This document shows, in pieces, positions 37,568 through 44,817 of a DNA stretch of 64,000 nucleotides. The stretch's first letter is position 1; each line of letters begins with the position of its first letter. The position numbers and the translations under genes were made by a program. The notes beneath the pieces were generated by a model. It was not told the DNA's origin. It was given only the letters and a program-made list of their open reading frames with translations, and did no database searches. The stretch is taken from positions 585,438-649,437 of the forward strand of contig JAPDPX010000002.1 of the NCBI GenBank assembly GCA_034506255.1, in the 5' to 3' direction. This DNA is from a candidate division KSB1 bacterium (GTDB lineage: Bacteria; Zhuqueibacterota; Zhuqueibacteria; Zhuqueibacterales; Zhuqueibacteraceae).

Positions 37568-37602
37568 AGGCGCGAGCGCAGCGAGCGCCTCGCGAATTTT
37601 TT
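37568..37602 (+). terminator. Intrinsic terminator after the caspase-FGE gene
   Basis: GCGAG-CGC-CTCGC (37581-37593), within a longer pairing from AGGCGC at 37568, is followed by GAATTTTTT. It lies 45 bases after the stop codon. Confidence 0.65.
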
Positions 37603-37611
37603 CAGGAACCC

Positions 37612-37642
37612 ACTGCCCGGGCGCTTGCAGCGCCCGGGCAGT
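37612..37642. repeat. Perfect 14-bp hairpin between VR and avd remnant
   Basis: ACTGCCCGGGCGCT, loop TGC, AGCGCCCGGGCAGT. The stem is perfect and very GC-rich, ending 20 bases before the avd start. In studied DGRs a DNA hairpin just downstream of VR promotes homing; this one lies about 95 bases after VR and has no T tract, so that role is possible but unproven. Confidence 0.8.
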
Positions 37643-37661
37643 AATTCAAGGGCGCCGCAAA

Positions 37662-37776
37662 ATGGCCCATCCCGAAAACATTCTCACGCTCACCTATGAT
37701 TTCTTGTTGTATTTGATCCCCCCAATTATCCAAGTTCCCGCGCGATCAAAAATTCCTGCTGGCCGATCGCATGCAG
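37662..37776 (+). pseudogene. avd: 5' remnant of DGR accessory gene avd, frameshifted
   Basis: Avd is the small helical-bundle partner of the DGR reverse transcriptase. From the ATG at 37662 the frame reads MAHPENILTLTYDFLLYLIP, the usual Avd N-terminus. After a run of six C (37718-37723) the Avd sequence continues in the next frame as LSKFPRDQKFLLADRMQ. Five C would restore one frame, so this is a one-base insertion or a sequencing error. Only about 38 of the usual 110-130 residues are present; the frame then runs directly into reverse transcriptase sequence. Confidence 0.8.
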
Positions 37777-38079
37777 AACCTCATTAGACGGACGGAACAC
37801 GGCGTGACCTTTTTGGGGTTTCGCGTCTTTCCGGAATTCCGGCTGCTGCGCCGGGAAAACGTCATGCGCGCCAAACGGCGTTTGCGCAAACTGCAGACTG
37901 AGTATGCCCGCGGCGAGTCTTCGTGGGATGAGATCACCCGTGCCGTGCACGGCTGGCTGGGACATGCCGGCTTTGGCGATACGTACCGCTTGCGGCAAAG
38001 AATGTTTGATGAACACCCTTTTCGACGTTCGCAGTCGCTCCTTCAGAAGCCGGGGCGCCAACGCCGTGCGGGCGCCTGA
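37777..38079 (+). pseudogene. 3' remnant of DGR reverse transcriptase gene
   Basis: About 100 codons of the C-terminal end of a DGR-type reverse transcriptase: EHGVTFLGFRVFPEFRLLRR, then RLRKLQTEYARGESSWDEI and VHGWLGHAGFGDTYRLRQRM. The finger and palm part with the YxDD catalytic motif is missing; such proteins normally have 300-400 residues. The frame joins the shifted avd frame without a stop, so one deletion appears to have removed the avd 3' end and the reverse transcriptase 5' end together. The exact junction within about 37774-37790 is uncertain. Confidence 0.82.
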
Positions 38080-38120
38080 AGGCGCGACTGCCAAACTCGC
38101 GTCGGGGCAGGCTCATCGCA

Positions 38121-38240
38121 GCGGGTTTTGCGCGGCGGGTCGTGGAACAACAATCCACAGAACGTGCGCTGCGCCAATCGCAACAGAAACAATCCCACGA
38201 ATCGCAACAACAATGTGGGTTTTCGCTGCGCCCAAGACGC
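38121..38240 (+). other. DGR template repeat (TR)
   Basis: Starts 42 bases after the reverse transcriptase stop codon and matches VR at 37397-37516 over 120 bases. It holds 32 adenines, clustered in AAC and AAT codons that read NN, N, N, NN and NNN in the target frame. 16 of the 32 adenines but only 5 of the 88 other bases differ in VR. The order target-avd-RT-TR is one of the known DGR layouts. Confidence 0.94.
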
Positions 38241-38345
38241 TGCAATCGGATGCCGGAATTTGGCTGACCACGGCCAGCCGAAGTGTGCATGTCACCGTCC
38301 AGAGTCTGCTCCGGTCCGGCCCAGCGGGACGAACAAATAAACCAT

Positions 38346-38389
38346 TCAGGGGCGGGAAGTAGCACGTCGAACCTCGCCCCTGATCTTTT
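38346..38389 (+). terminator. Terminator downstream of the template repeat
   Basis: TCAGGGGCGGG (38346-38356) pairs with CCTCGCCCCTGA (38372-38383), an 11-bp stem with one wobble, followed by TCTTTT. It would end a template transcript about 145 bases after TR. Confidence 0.55.
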
Positions 38390-38532
38390 GATACCGCGTG
38401 CTGCTTTGCGCCGCTAGCCTGCGGGTGGCTTGCTGGTGGGTGCAGAACCACCAATGTGGTTCATCGCCTTTCCCCGCCAGGCCGCCCGACAGAAAGTCTG
38501 CCTGAACGACTCTGCAGAGAAAGGGGATTCCA

Positions 38533-39033
38533 GTGTCTGCCTTGATGACTCTGTTGACCGCTTTGTCACTCTTGGGGCTGGCTGCGCTCTCAGTTTTCTA
38601 TTTCCTCAAGAGCCGGCGCCTCAAACCATTTCTGCTGCAAATCGTCGTGCTGGCGCTTTGTTTTGCCGCTCTGCATGCCCTGTTTGATTTTCCCGCCCGC
38701 GCACCCGCAGCCCGCGGCGCGGAGGACGTTTATTTCGTGATCGTCCTTTATCTCTGCATGCTGCTGGGCATGGCAGCGAACTATGCGCACAACCGTTTTC
38801 TTTTACCCAAAGAACAGCGGCCGAAATTTGATCCTGGCCTGTTTTTCGCGCCGATCTTCGCCTCTCCGATCGTCTTTATTCCGCTGCTGGCAGCCCTGCA
38901 AAATGTGGGGGTTGATCTGGCCCGCCTCACAGTGCCGAAAATGATGGTCTTTTTCGTCGCCTTTGAAAACGGCTTCTTTTGGAAGGAATATTTCGATCAT
39001 CGCCGGCAGGAGAAACAAGCAGGGGAAAAATGA
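38533..39033 (+). CDS. Small multi-pass membrane protein, N-terminal paralogue of the caspase-FGE protein
   Basis: 166 residues from a GTG at 38533 with AAGGGG upstream. It has about four hydrophobic segments (7-24, 35-50, 65-85, 105-122) and a basic, polar C-terminus. Its first 43 residues (MSALMTLLTALSLLGLAALS, then FYFLKSRRLKPFLL) match the N-terminus of the caspase-FGE protein, and the DNA matches from 14 bases before the start. I do not recognise a wider family. It may be the source of the target gene's membrane anchor or a by-product of duplication. Repeat copy B begins directly after its stop codon. Confidence 0.6.
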   Translation: MSALMTLLTALSLLGLAALSVFYFLKSRRLKPFLLQIVVLALCFAALHALFDFPARAPAARGAEDVYFVIVLYLCMLLGMAANYAHNRFLLPKEQRPKFDPGLFFAPIFASPIVFIPLLAALQNVGVDLARLTVPKMMVFFVAFENGFFWKEYFDHRRQEKQAGEK

Positions 39034-39397
39034 GGATCATCCGAATTTTGCGTACATTTTGCGACAACAAGATGAAAAGAATCGCAAAATCAGTTCCGTG
39101 CCTTCTCTGCTGAGAGCCACTAGCCCCAACGTGATAGCGAACGGCCCAACCCCGCCAGGGGCGAAATGTTTAGAGTAATTGTCAACACCTCCAACTTCAA
39201 ACTCCTTTGGGAGTGACATGTAACGGCGTTTGCCTTCAATTCAAGATGAGATCAATGAGGAGGCACGATACACATGTCACCCCGCTGGGGTTTCATTTCG
39301 GCGAACGGCACTTGGCTATAAACCTCTCACTCCTATCGGAGTTCATCAGATGCCAAGAACAGTCATGCGGCCATGCACGCTTGAGTCGGATGATCTA
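39034..39397. repeat. Dispersed hairpin-bearing repeat, copy B
   Basis: 364 bases matching copy A (17412-17793) at roughly 94% apart from the 18-base tandem duplication, which is absent here. All four palindromes are present, and the stem of the second (ACTCC-TTTG-GGAGT) is unchanged while its loop differs. It begins at the base after the upstream stop codon and ends just before a gene fragment. Confidence 0.88.
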
Positions 39398-39400
39398 AAA

Positions 39401-39574
39401 ATGAGCGCGATGAGCAAAATCTTGCGCCGGGCGGGGTATCTGCCTGCCGCCTGGTTGTTGTTTACCATGCCAGCGGCCGCACAACCGCAGATCCGATCCA
39501 CAAAATTGAGTGACGGCGAGGCAAGGGGCAGGTGGCAAGGGGCAAGACTTGTTTCTGGGGATTGCGTTTCGTAG
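39401..39574 (+). pseudogene. N-terminal fragment of a second caspase-FGE-like gene
   Basis: 57 codons from ATG 39401: a signal-like segment (LPAAWLLFTMPAAAQPQI) followed by STKLSDGEARGRW. In the caspase-FGE protein the same position reads VWAQTNIQYTKLRDGVERW. After this the similarity ends, and the DNA becomes repetitive (GGCAAGGGGCA twice) before a stop. It is best read as the broken 5' end of a paralogue; a real small exported protein cannot be excluded. Confidence 0.5.
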
Positions 39575-39761
39575 AGCGGGGCGATGTTTTGTCGGTTGAA
39601 CGAGCGCTGTGCAGCTTCAAATGAGCTTCCTGATTCTGGCCAATCTGCGCCAGAAACCGATAAGTATTGAGTGCCCCCAATTTACTGTTCAAAATGAGAA
39701 TGGCTTGGCGCCGTAATTGCTCGGGGCTGCAGTCTCTCTCAGTAGCCATCCTGTTTATCCC

Positions 39762-39796
39762 GAAACAAAAACGGGCGGCCCGGCAAGGCCGCCCGT
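39762..39796 (-). terminator. Intrinsic terminator of the E1 gene
   Basis: ACGGGCGGCC (39771-39780) and GGCCGCCCGT (39787-39796) form a perfect 10-bp stem with a 6-base loop. On the minus strand it is followed by TTTTTGTTT. It lies about 40 bases after the E1 stop codon. Confidence 0.85.
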
Positions 39797-39837
39797 CGTG
39801 TTTTCATCCCAACCATCTCTGCCCGCGCAAGCGGCGC

Positions 39838-41883
39838 TCAGTACTTCAACACCTCCAGCGCGGTTTGATAAATGTCGTCCTCGCTGATCAAAATGGCGGC
39901 TTCGAGAATGCGGCTGAAGCCGATGGGCGTGTCCTTGGTGCACACCCGGCGCGGCGGGGCATCGAGAAATTTGAAGCATGTTTCTGAAATTTCTGCCAGC
40001 ACCTCGCCGCCGTAGCCGCCGGTCTTGTGATCTTCGCTCGCCACGATCACGCGGTTGGTTTTCTGCAGTGAGGCGCGAATGGTTTCCAGATCATAAGGCA
40101 CCAGCGTGCGCAGATCAATGACCTCAGCCTCATAACCCTCCTCGGCGAGTTTTTCCGCGGCTTTCAGCGACCAGTGCACGGCATTGCCGTAGCTCACGAT
40201 GGTCAGGTCCCTGCCGGTCCGGCGAATGCGCGCGCGGCCAAAAGGCACGAAATGATTCGGCCCGGTTTTGGGCGCCTGCGCCATGGGATGGTTGTAGAGA
40301 TATTTCGGCTCGAACATGATGGTCACCCCGCGCGAGCGCATCGCGGTGCGCAGCAGCCCCGCGGCATCATCCGCGAATGCCGGCATGATGATGCGAAAGC
40401 CGGGGAAGTTGGCGAAGACGCCTTCCGCGCTTTGCGAGTGATAAAGCCCGCCGCCGATGTAGCCGCCGCACGACAGTCGCACGATGATGTTGGGCAGGAA
40501 CTTGCCGTTGGTGCGCCAGTATTCGTGGCTGAGCTCGACCATCTGCTCCATCGCCGGCCAGACATAATCGGTGAACTGCGCGGCTTCAATCACCACCCAC
40601 ATGTCCTCGCGGAAACGGCTCATGCCGTTGGCCGTGCCGACAATGAAATCCTCGGCGATGGGGGCATTGAACACCCGGCCTTTACCGAACGCCTGCTGCA
40701 TGCCGTTGGTGACGTTGAACACGCCGCCCTTGTCTTTCGACGCCACGTCCTGGCCCCAGAGAAAGGTGTGGGGATTGCGCTGAAATTCCTCGTGCAGCGT
40801 GCGGTTGATGGCTTCCCGCATCTTCTCCTTTTCGCCTTCCGCGGGCGTGGGCGTTTCTTCGACCTGATAAACCGGCGCGACCGCGAAATCATAGATCGAT
40901 TTGGGATCGGGCAGAGGGGCGGCTTCGGCGCGCGCCGCGGCTTCGTTCACCAGCCGTTTGTTTTCCTCCTCGATGGCGCGCAGCTCGTCTTCACTGAGCA
41001 GCCCTTGCGCGAGAAGGTAGGAGCGAAAACGCGGCAACGGGTCCTGTGCCATCACCTCGTTGAGTTCCTGTTCCGAGCGGTAGGACTCGTGCTTGTCGCT
41101 GTTGGAGTGCGGCCCGATGCGGATGCACTGGGCATGCACCAGCGCCGGTCCCCTGCCGGAGCGCACGTAGTCCATGGCTTCATCCATCGCCACACGGCTG
41201 GCGATCGGGTCGGTGCCGTCGCAGCGGATAATGTGGAGATATTTCAAGCCGATGAAATTGTCCGCCACGATTTCGTTGGCGGTTTGCTCATGCACCGGCA
41301 CGCTGATGCCGTATTTGTTGTTTTGAATGACGAAGATCACCGGCAATTGTTCGCGGCTGGCGCCGTTGAGGGCCTCGAAGACATAGCCTTCGGAGGCCGA
41401 AGCTTCGCCGAAGCTGCAAAAAATGAAGGCATCGGATTTGTAGTATTTGACGGCGCGCGCCAGACCCACGGCATGCAGGGCATGATTCGACACGCAGCTC
41501 GAGGTGTTTTGAATGCCGATTTCCGGCTTGGAAAAGTGATTGGACATGTGGCGGCCGCCGGCGGCCACGTCGTCACGCCGGCTCAAGCCGTTCAGCATGA
41601 TCTCATCGATGGTCAAGCCGGCCGCCAGGCAGGTCAGTTGATCGCGATAGTAGGGAAAGAGGTAGTCTTTCTTCGGACGGAACGACAGTCCGAGCGCCAA
41701 CTGAATCGGTTCATGGCCCGAGCAGGTCGCGAGATAACTCCAGCCCTTGCCCTGCTTGAAGAGAATCCAGGCCCGCTCGTCGATGAGACGCCCGGTGTGC
41801 ATCAGACGGTACCATACGCGCGCCGTCTCGGCATCGATGGTGGGCTGCTCCGACGTGCGGGAATAAGCGTGCATGACAGCCAC
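39838..41883 (-). CDS. Fused alpha-beta E1 of a 2-oxoacid dehydrogenase complex
   Basis: Thiamine-diphosphate-dependent decarboxylase of a pyruvate or branched-chain 2-oxoacid dehydrogenase complex, with both E1 chains in one protein of about 681 residues. The alpha half has the cofactor segment GEASASEGYVFEAL...NNKYGISVP and PHSNSDKHESYR; the beta half (from about 360) has FLWGQDVASKDKGGVFNVT, APIAEDFIVGTANG and LRTLVPYDLETI. Such fusions are common in FCB bacteria, and the sequence does not decide between substrates. I chose GTG 41883, five bases after GGAGG; ATG 41895 and ATG 41874 are alternatives. No E2 or E3 gene is adjacent, though gcvH is a lipoyl protein elsewhere in the window. Confidence 0.88.
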   Translation of the reverse strand: MAVMHAYSRTSEQPTIDAETARVWYRLMHTGRLIDERAWILFKQGKGWSYLATCSGHEPIQLALGLSFRPKKDYLFPYYRDQLTCLAAGLTIDEIMLNGLSRRDDVAAGGRHMSNHFSKPEIGIQNTSSCVSNHALHAVGLARAVKYYKSDAFIFCSFGEASASEGYVFEALNGASREQLPVIFVIQNNKYGISVPVHEQTANEIVADNFIGLKYLHIIRCDGTDPIASRVAMDEAMDYVRSGRGPALVHAQCIRIGPHSNSDKHESYRSEQELNEVMAQDPLPRFRSYLLAQGLLSEDELRAIEEENKRLVNEAAARAEAAPLPDPKSIYDFAVAPVYQVEETPTPAEGEKEKMREAINRTLHEEFQRNPHTFLWGQDVASKDKGGVFNVTNGMQQAFGKGRVFNAPIAEDFIVGTANGMSRFREDMWVVIEAAQFTDYVWPAMEQMVELSHEYWRTNGKFLPNIIVRLSCGGYIGGGLYHSQSAEGVFANFPGFRIIMPAFADDAAGLLRTAMRSRGVTIMFEPKYLYNHPMAQAPKTGPNHFVPFGRARIRRTGRDLTIVSYGNAVHWSLKAAEKLAEEGYEAEVIDLRTLVPYDLETIRASLQKTNRVIVASEDHKTGGYGGEVLAEISETCFKFLDAPPRRVCTKDTPIGFSRILEAAILISEDDIYQTALEVLKY

Positions 41884-42912
41884 AGGAACCTCCATTTATG
41901 ACAGGTTGAGGGATTAGCGAAACGCACCACCGGCGGGCAGAATTCGGCCGGCGTTTTTCCTCGTCTCACGTCCGGCCGTGATTGGCAGTCATCATGGTGA
42001 ACGTGAGTGAGTGCTGAACGCTGTTCAGGCCGGTGGTTTTGTAAAAAATTCATCCAATGTAAAAAATAATTGTCAGAATGCAAATCCTTTTGCCGCGAAT
42101 TTTCGGGCAAATTCCAGCGGTGCCTGCCTTGCAATGGCATATTTTGGTTGGGGCGGTGATCCTCTGCCTGTCTGGAATCTCTCGTTCATATTTTTACACA
42201 AGTTTCAGGTTGTTTCTTGAGTTGTCGTGCCAAGCTCGCGCTTTGCGCTTGGAAACCCACAAGAAAATCCCCTCGCTTGCCGAGGGCATCACGTTTCTTC
42301 TCCCACGAAAATGAATTCCCACGAAAGGATTTTTGTAGTAGACCCTTCAGGGCCGGTGCATGAAGGCACCACTACGAAAGCTCATTTTCATTTTGATTGG
42401 TGCCGCGCGCGGTAGGGCAAATTACCCTGAAAACATCATGCTGGTCGCAGAGATTTTGGCGACGCCACTTTGTCCAGCTTGCCACTGAATAAAAATCAGC
42501 GCGACGCTGCGTCGATCAGCGTCCAGAGAATTGGTTCCGGGTCGCTTGCCGCATTACGATTTGCCCACACAAATCGACATAGAACCCGAAATTTTTTCGC
42601 TGGAAATCTGCTTCGCGGGCGGAATGTTGGGTTTGATTCTGGCAGTGCCATTTCCAAGAAAAGGAATTCTCACGGAATTTTTTCGCGGGCATTCTGCTTT
42701 CGTGGCCGATTGTTTTGTTTGATCCCGGCAGCGTTACTCTCACCGCGAGTGAGACGGTCGAGCCATACAGCTCGGTGTTTTGGACTCTCGTTTTGGCTGA
42801 TGAATTTGTGATTACGACCTGGCGAAAAGTGGCGTCAATAGGGTATTTAATTGTCTTTTTGTTCACATATCAAATTGTTTTCGGCATTTTACTGTAATTT
42901 CTAAAAAAAACC
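41884..42912. other. AT-rich intergenic region upstream of mraZ
   Basis: About 1.03 kb with a base composition clearly more AT-rich than its surroundings. Short frames on both strands are not convincing genes. It contains the multi-hairpin palindrome at 42331-42379, a small hairpin near 42266 (CCCTCG-CTTGC-CGAGGG) and repeated CCCACGAAA words. It may be decayed or acquired DNA; I cannot name a function. Confidence 0.5.
42331..42379. repeat. Cloverleaf-like palindrome
   Basis: An outer stem (TTTTGTAGT with ACTACGAAA, one wobble) encloses two inner hairpins, CCC-TTCA-GGG (42343-42352) and GGTGC-ATGAAG-GCACC (42355-42370). It is not a tRNA; it looks like a palindromic intergenic repeat unit. 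Confidence 0.5.
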
Positions 42913-42941
42913 TTGACTTTCATGAGATGTTGTTTTATCAT
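42913..42941 (+). promoter_or_regulatory. Promoter of the dcw cluster
   Basis: TTGACT (42913-42918) and TATCAT (42936-42941) at 17-base spacing, 48 bases before the mraZ ATG. It is the strongest promoter candidate in the window. Confidence 0.7.
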
Positions 42942-42950
42942 TGGGCACAA

Positions 42951-42980
42951 GTGGATAGAAGTAGGGAAAAGTGGAAAAAA
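42951..42980 (+). promoter_or_regulatory. MraZ operator (three 10-bp direct repeats)
   Basis: GTGGATAGAA, GTAGGGAAAA and GTGGAAAAAA follow each other with an exact 10-base period between the -10 box and the mraZ start. MraZ is known to bind short G-rich direct repeats at this position in other bacteria and to repress its own operon. Confidence 0.7.
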
Positions 42981-42988
42981 ATGGTTAA

Positions 42989-43459
42989 ATGGGGTTTGAG
43001 GCCGTGGTGGAACTCTCCGAAATCATTCCAAAGTTTTACGGCCGCTTCAAACAGAGCCTCGATGATAAAGGCCGGGCCGCCATCCCGGCCAAGATTCGGG
43101 AGATCATCGAACTTCGGGATATGAAGACGCTCATGTTGCGGCTGATGGAAACGCCGAATACATGTTTTATCCGCGCCTACCCCGCCTCTTATTTCCGCGA
43201 GAAAATCTTGCCGATGGCCTCCAATTACGACGAAGAGAGTGAAGTCGGCATTTTCAAGATGCAATCCATTCTGTCAACCTGCCATCAGGTTCGGCTGGAC
43301 AATCAGGGTCGCGTCAACATTCCGACGGAGTTGCTGCAGTCAGCAAAGATCACGAAGGAGATTCGCTACGTCGGGATGGGCGATTTTTTCGATATGTGGG
43401 ACGCCGCGCACTACGACGAATTTTTGGCGGCAGGACGCGCCGGCAATCTCAAAGGATGA
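42989..43459 (+). CDS. mraZ: Transcriptional regulator MraZ
   Basis: 156-residue DNA-binding regulator of the division cluster, with two AbrB-like swapped-hairpin units: FKQSLDDKGRAAIPAKIRE near the N-terminus and VRLDNQGRVNIPTELLQ in the second half. The length is close to the family norm. The three-repeat operator just upstream implies autoregulation. rsmH follows after 18 bases. Confidence 0.92.
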   Translation: MGFEAVVELSEIIPKFYGRFKQSLDDKGRAAIPAKIREIIELRDMKTLMLRLMETPNTCFIRAYPASYFREKILPMASNYDEESEVGIFKMQSILSTCHQVRLDNQGRVNIPTELLQSAKITKEIRYVGMGDFFDMWDAAHYDEFLAAGRAGNLKG

Positions 43460-43477
43460 AGTGAGCAGCAGCGACGC

Positions 43478-44425
43478 GTGCAGACGCCAAGGTTAGATCA
43501 AGGCGGGTTTCATGTGCCGGTGTTGGTGCGTGAAGTGACCGCCCACCTGCTCGCCGGGCCAACCGGCATCATCGTCGATGCCACATTGGGCGATGGCGGC
43601 CACAGTCTGGCCTTGCTCGAATCCGGACCACCACGGCTGCAGCTTATTGGCATAGATGTCGATCCCCAAGCCCTCGCCACCGCCCGCCAGCGGCTGGCGA
43701 AATTCGCAGAACGTTGTTCTTTGCTCAGCGGCAACTTCCGGCAGATTGCCGGCCTCCTGACAGCGCAAGGGGTGAGGTCGGTCGCGGGCGTGCTCGCCGA
43801 TCTGGGCGTGAGCTCGCGTCAAATCGATTTGCCGGAACGCGGCTTCAGTTATCTCGATGAGGGTCCGCTCGATCTGCGCCTGGATCCCTCCCTCCCCCAA
43901 ACTGCAGCGGAGCTCTTGGCGGCTCTGGAACAAGACGAACTGGTGCGTCTCCTGCGGGACTATGGCGAAGAGAGGCAAGCCCGGGCCATCGCGCGAGCCA
44001 TCGTGCAACAGCGGCGACGGCAGACGATCCGGACGACGACCGATCTTCGCTCGATTATCACCGGCGTGGTGCGCGGCCCTCATCGGATTAAAACGATGGC
44101 GCGCGTCTTTCAGGCGCTGCGCATCGCGGTGAATGATGAATTGCAGGCGTTGCACGAATTTCTACCGCAGGCCTTCGCTTGTCTGGCAGCCGGCGGCCGC
44201 CTGGCTGTCATCAGCTATCATTCCCTCGAAGACCGCATCGTCAAAGATTTTTTTCGCGAGCAGGCGCGCAGTTGTACCTGCCCACCGGAGCTGCCGGTGT
44301 GCGTGTGTGGCCGGCAGAGCCGGGCGGTGGTGCTGACGTCCCGGCCGATCACCCCGACACCCGCGGAAATCGCGGCGAATCGCCGCAGTCGCAGCGCCAA
44401 ATTGCGAGTGCTTCAGAAACGATGA
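43478..44425 (+). CDS. rsmH: 16S rRNA (cytosine-1402-N4) methyltransferase
   Basis: Methylates C1402 of 16S rRNA. 315 residues from a GTG at 43478. GGFHVPVLVREV opens the protein, VDATLGDGGHSLALLE is the SAM-binding motif, and ADLGVSSRQIDLPERGFSY and ISYHSLEDRIVKDFF are family signatures. The stop overlaps the ftsL start (ATGA), showing tight coupling. Confidence 0.95.
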   Translation: MQTPRLDQGGFHVPVLVREVTAHLLAGPTGIIVDATLGDGGHSLALLESGPPRLQLIGIDVDPQALATARQRLAKFAERCSLLSGNFRQIAGLLTAQGVRSVAGVLADLGVSSRQIDLPERGFSYLDEGPLDLRLDPSLPQTAAELLAALEQDELVRLLRDYGEERQARAIARAIVQQRRRQTIRTTTDLRSIITGVVRGPHRIKTMARVFQALRIAVNDELQALHEFLPQAFACLAAGGRLAVISYHSLEDRIVKDFFREQARSCTCPPELPVCVCGRQSRAVVLTSRPITPTPAEIAANRRSRSAKLRVLQKR

Positions 44426-44817
44426 CCATGGCCAGCCCCAAAACTCTTCGTCACGCGCCGGTTCGCCGGTCAAACTGGCGGCGGGCGGGAACAACCGCGA
44501 CCCTGCGCCCGGCCCCTTCGGCACACCGTGGCCCAAGCGACCGCAGTGCCGGCCGGACGTGGGCGGCGTTGCTTGCGCCGTTCTTGCTGTTGTTGGTCAT
44601 GGGCTTGTTGTTGATCTGGTTGCGCGTGGCGGTTGGCGATCTGGCCGCAGCCGTGGCGCGTGCCGAGGCGCAAAAGCGCGAGCTGCAGGAGGAGAACACC
44701 CGCCTGTTGGTGCGTGCGGAGCAACTGGCGGGATATGGTCGCATCGCCAAAATTGCACGGGAGCATTTGCACATGACCAGGGTTGCCAGCAAACTGATTG
44801 TCGTCACCCAGGAATGA
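44422..44817 (+). CDS. ftsL: Cell division protein FtsL-like
   Basis: 131-residue bitopic membrane protein. A basic, Pro-rich cytoplasmic segment leads into a transmembrane helix (WAALLAPFLLLLVMGLLLIW, about 49-68) and a coiled coil (AAVARAEAQKRELQEENTRL), followed by a short periplasmic tail. Sequence is poorly conserved in FtsL; the assignment rests on size, topology and position between rsmH and ftsI. It overlaps both neighbours by four bases. Confidence 0.82.
   Translation: MTMASPKTLRHAPVRRSNWRRAGTTATLRPAPSAHRGPSDRSAGRTWAALLAPFLLLLVMGLLLIWLRVAVGDLAAAVARAEAQKRELQEENTRLLVRAEQLAGYGRIAKIAREHLHMTRVASKLIVVTQE

Noticed and set aside
37612..37642. Terminator reading of the 14-bp hairpin
   Set aside because: No T tract follows on either strand, and a separate hairpin with a T run lies just upstream, so I listed it as a repeat.
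37726..38079. Retron or group II intron reverse transcriptase
   Set aside because: The surviving segment and the adjacent VR/TR pair fit a DGR; no retron ncRNA-like or intron RNA domain is visible.
40174..41901. 575-codon plus-strand frame
   Set aside because: It is antisense to the fused E1 gene and has no family sequence.
42331..42379. tRNA gene
   Set aside because: It has two inner hairpins but no acceptor stem of normal length, no anticodon arm and no T-loop sequence.
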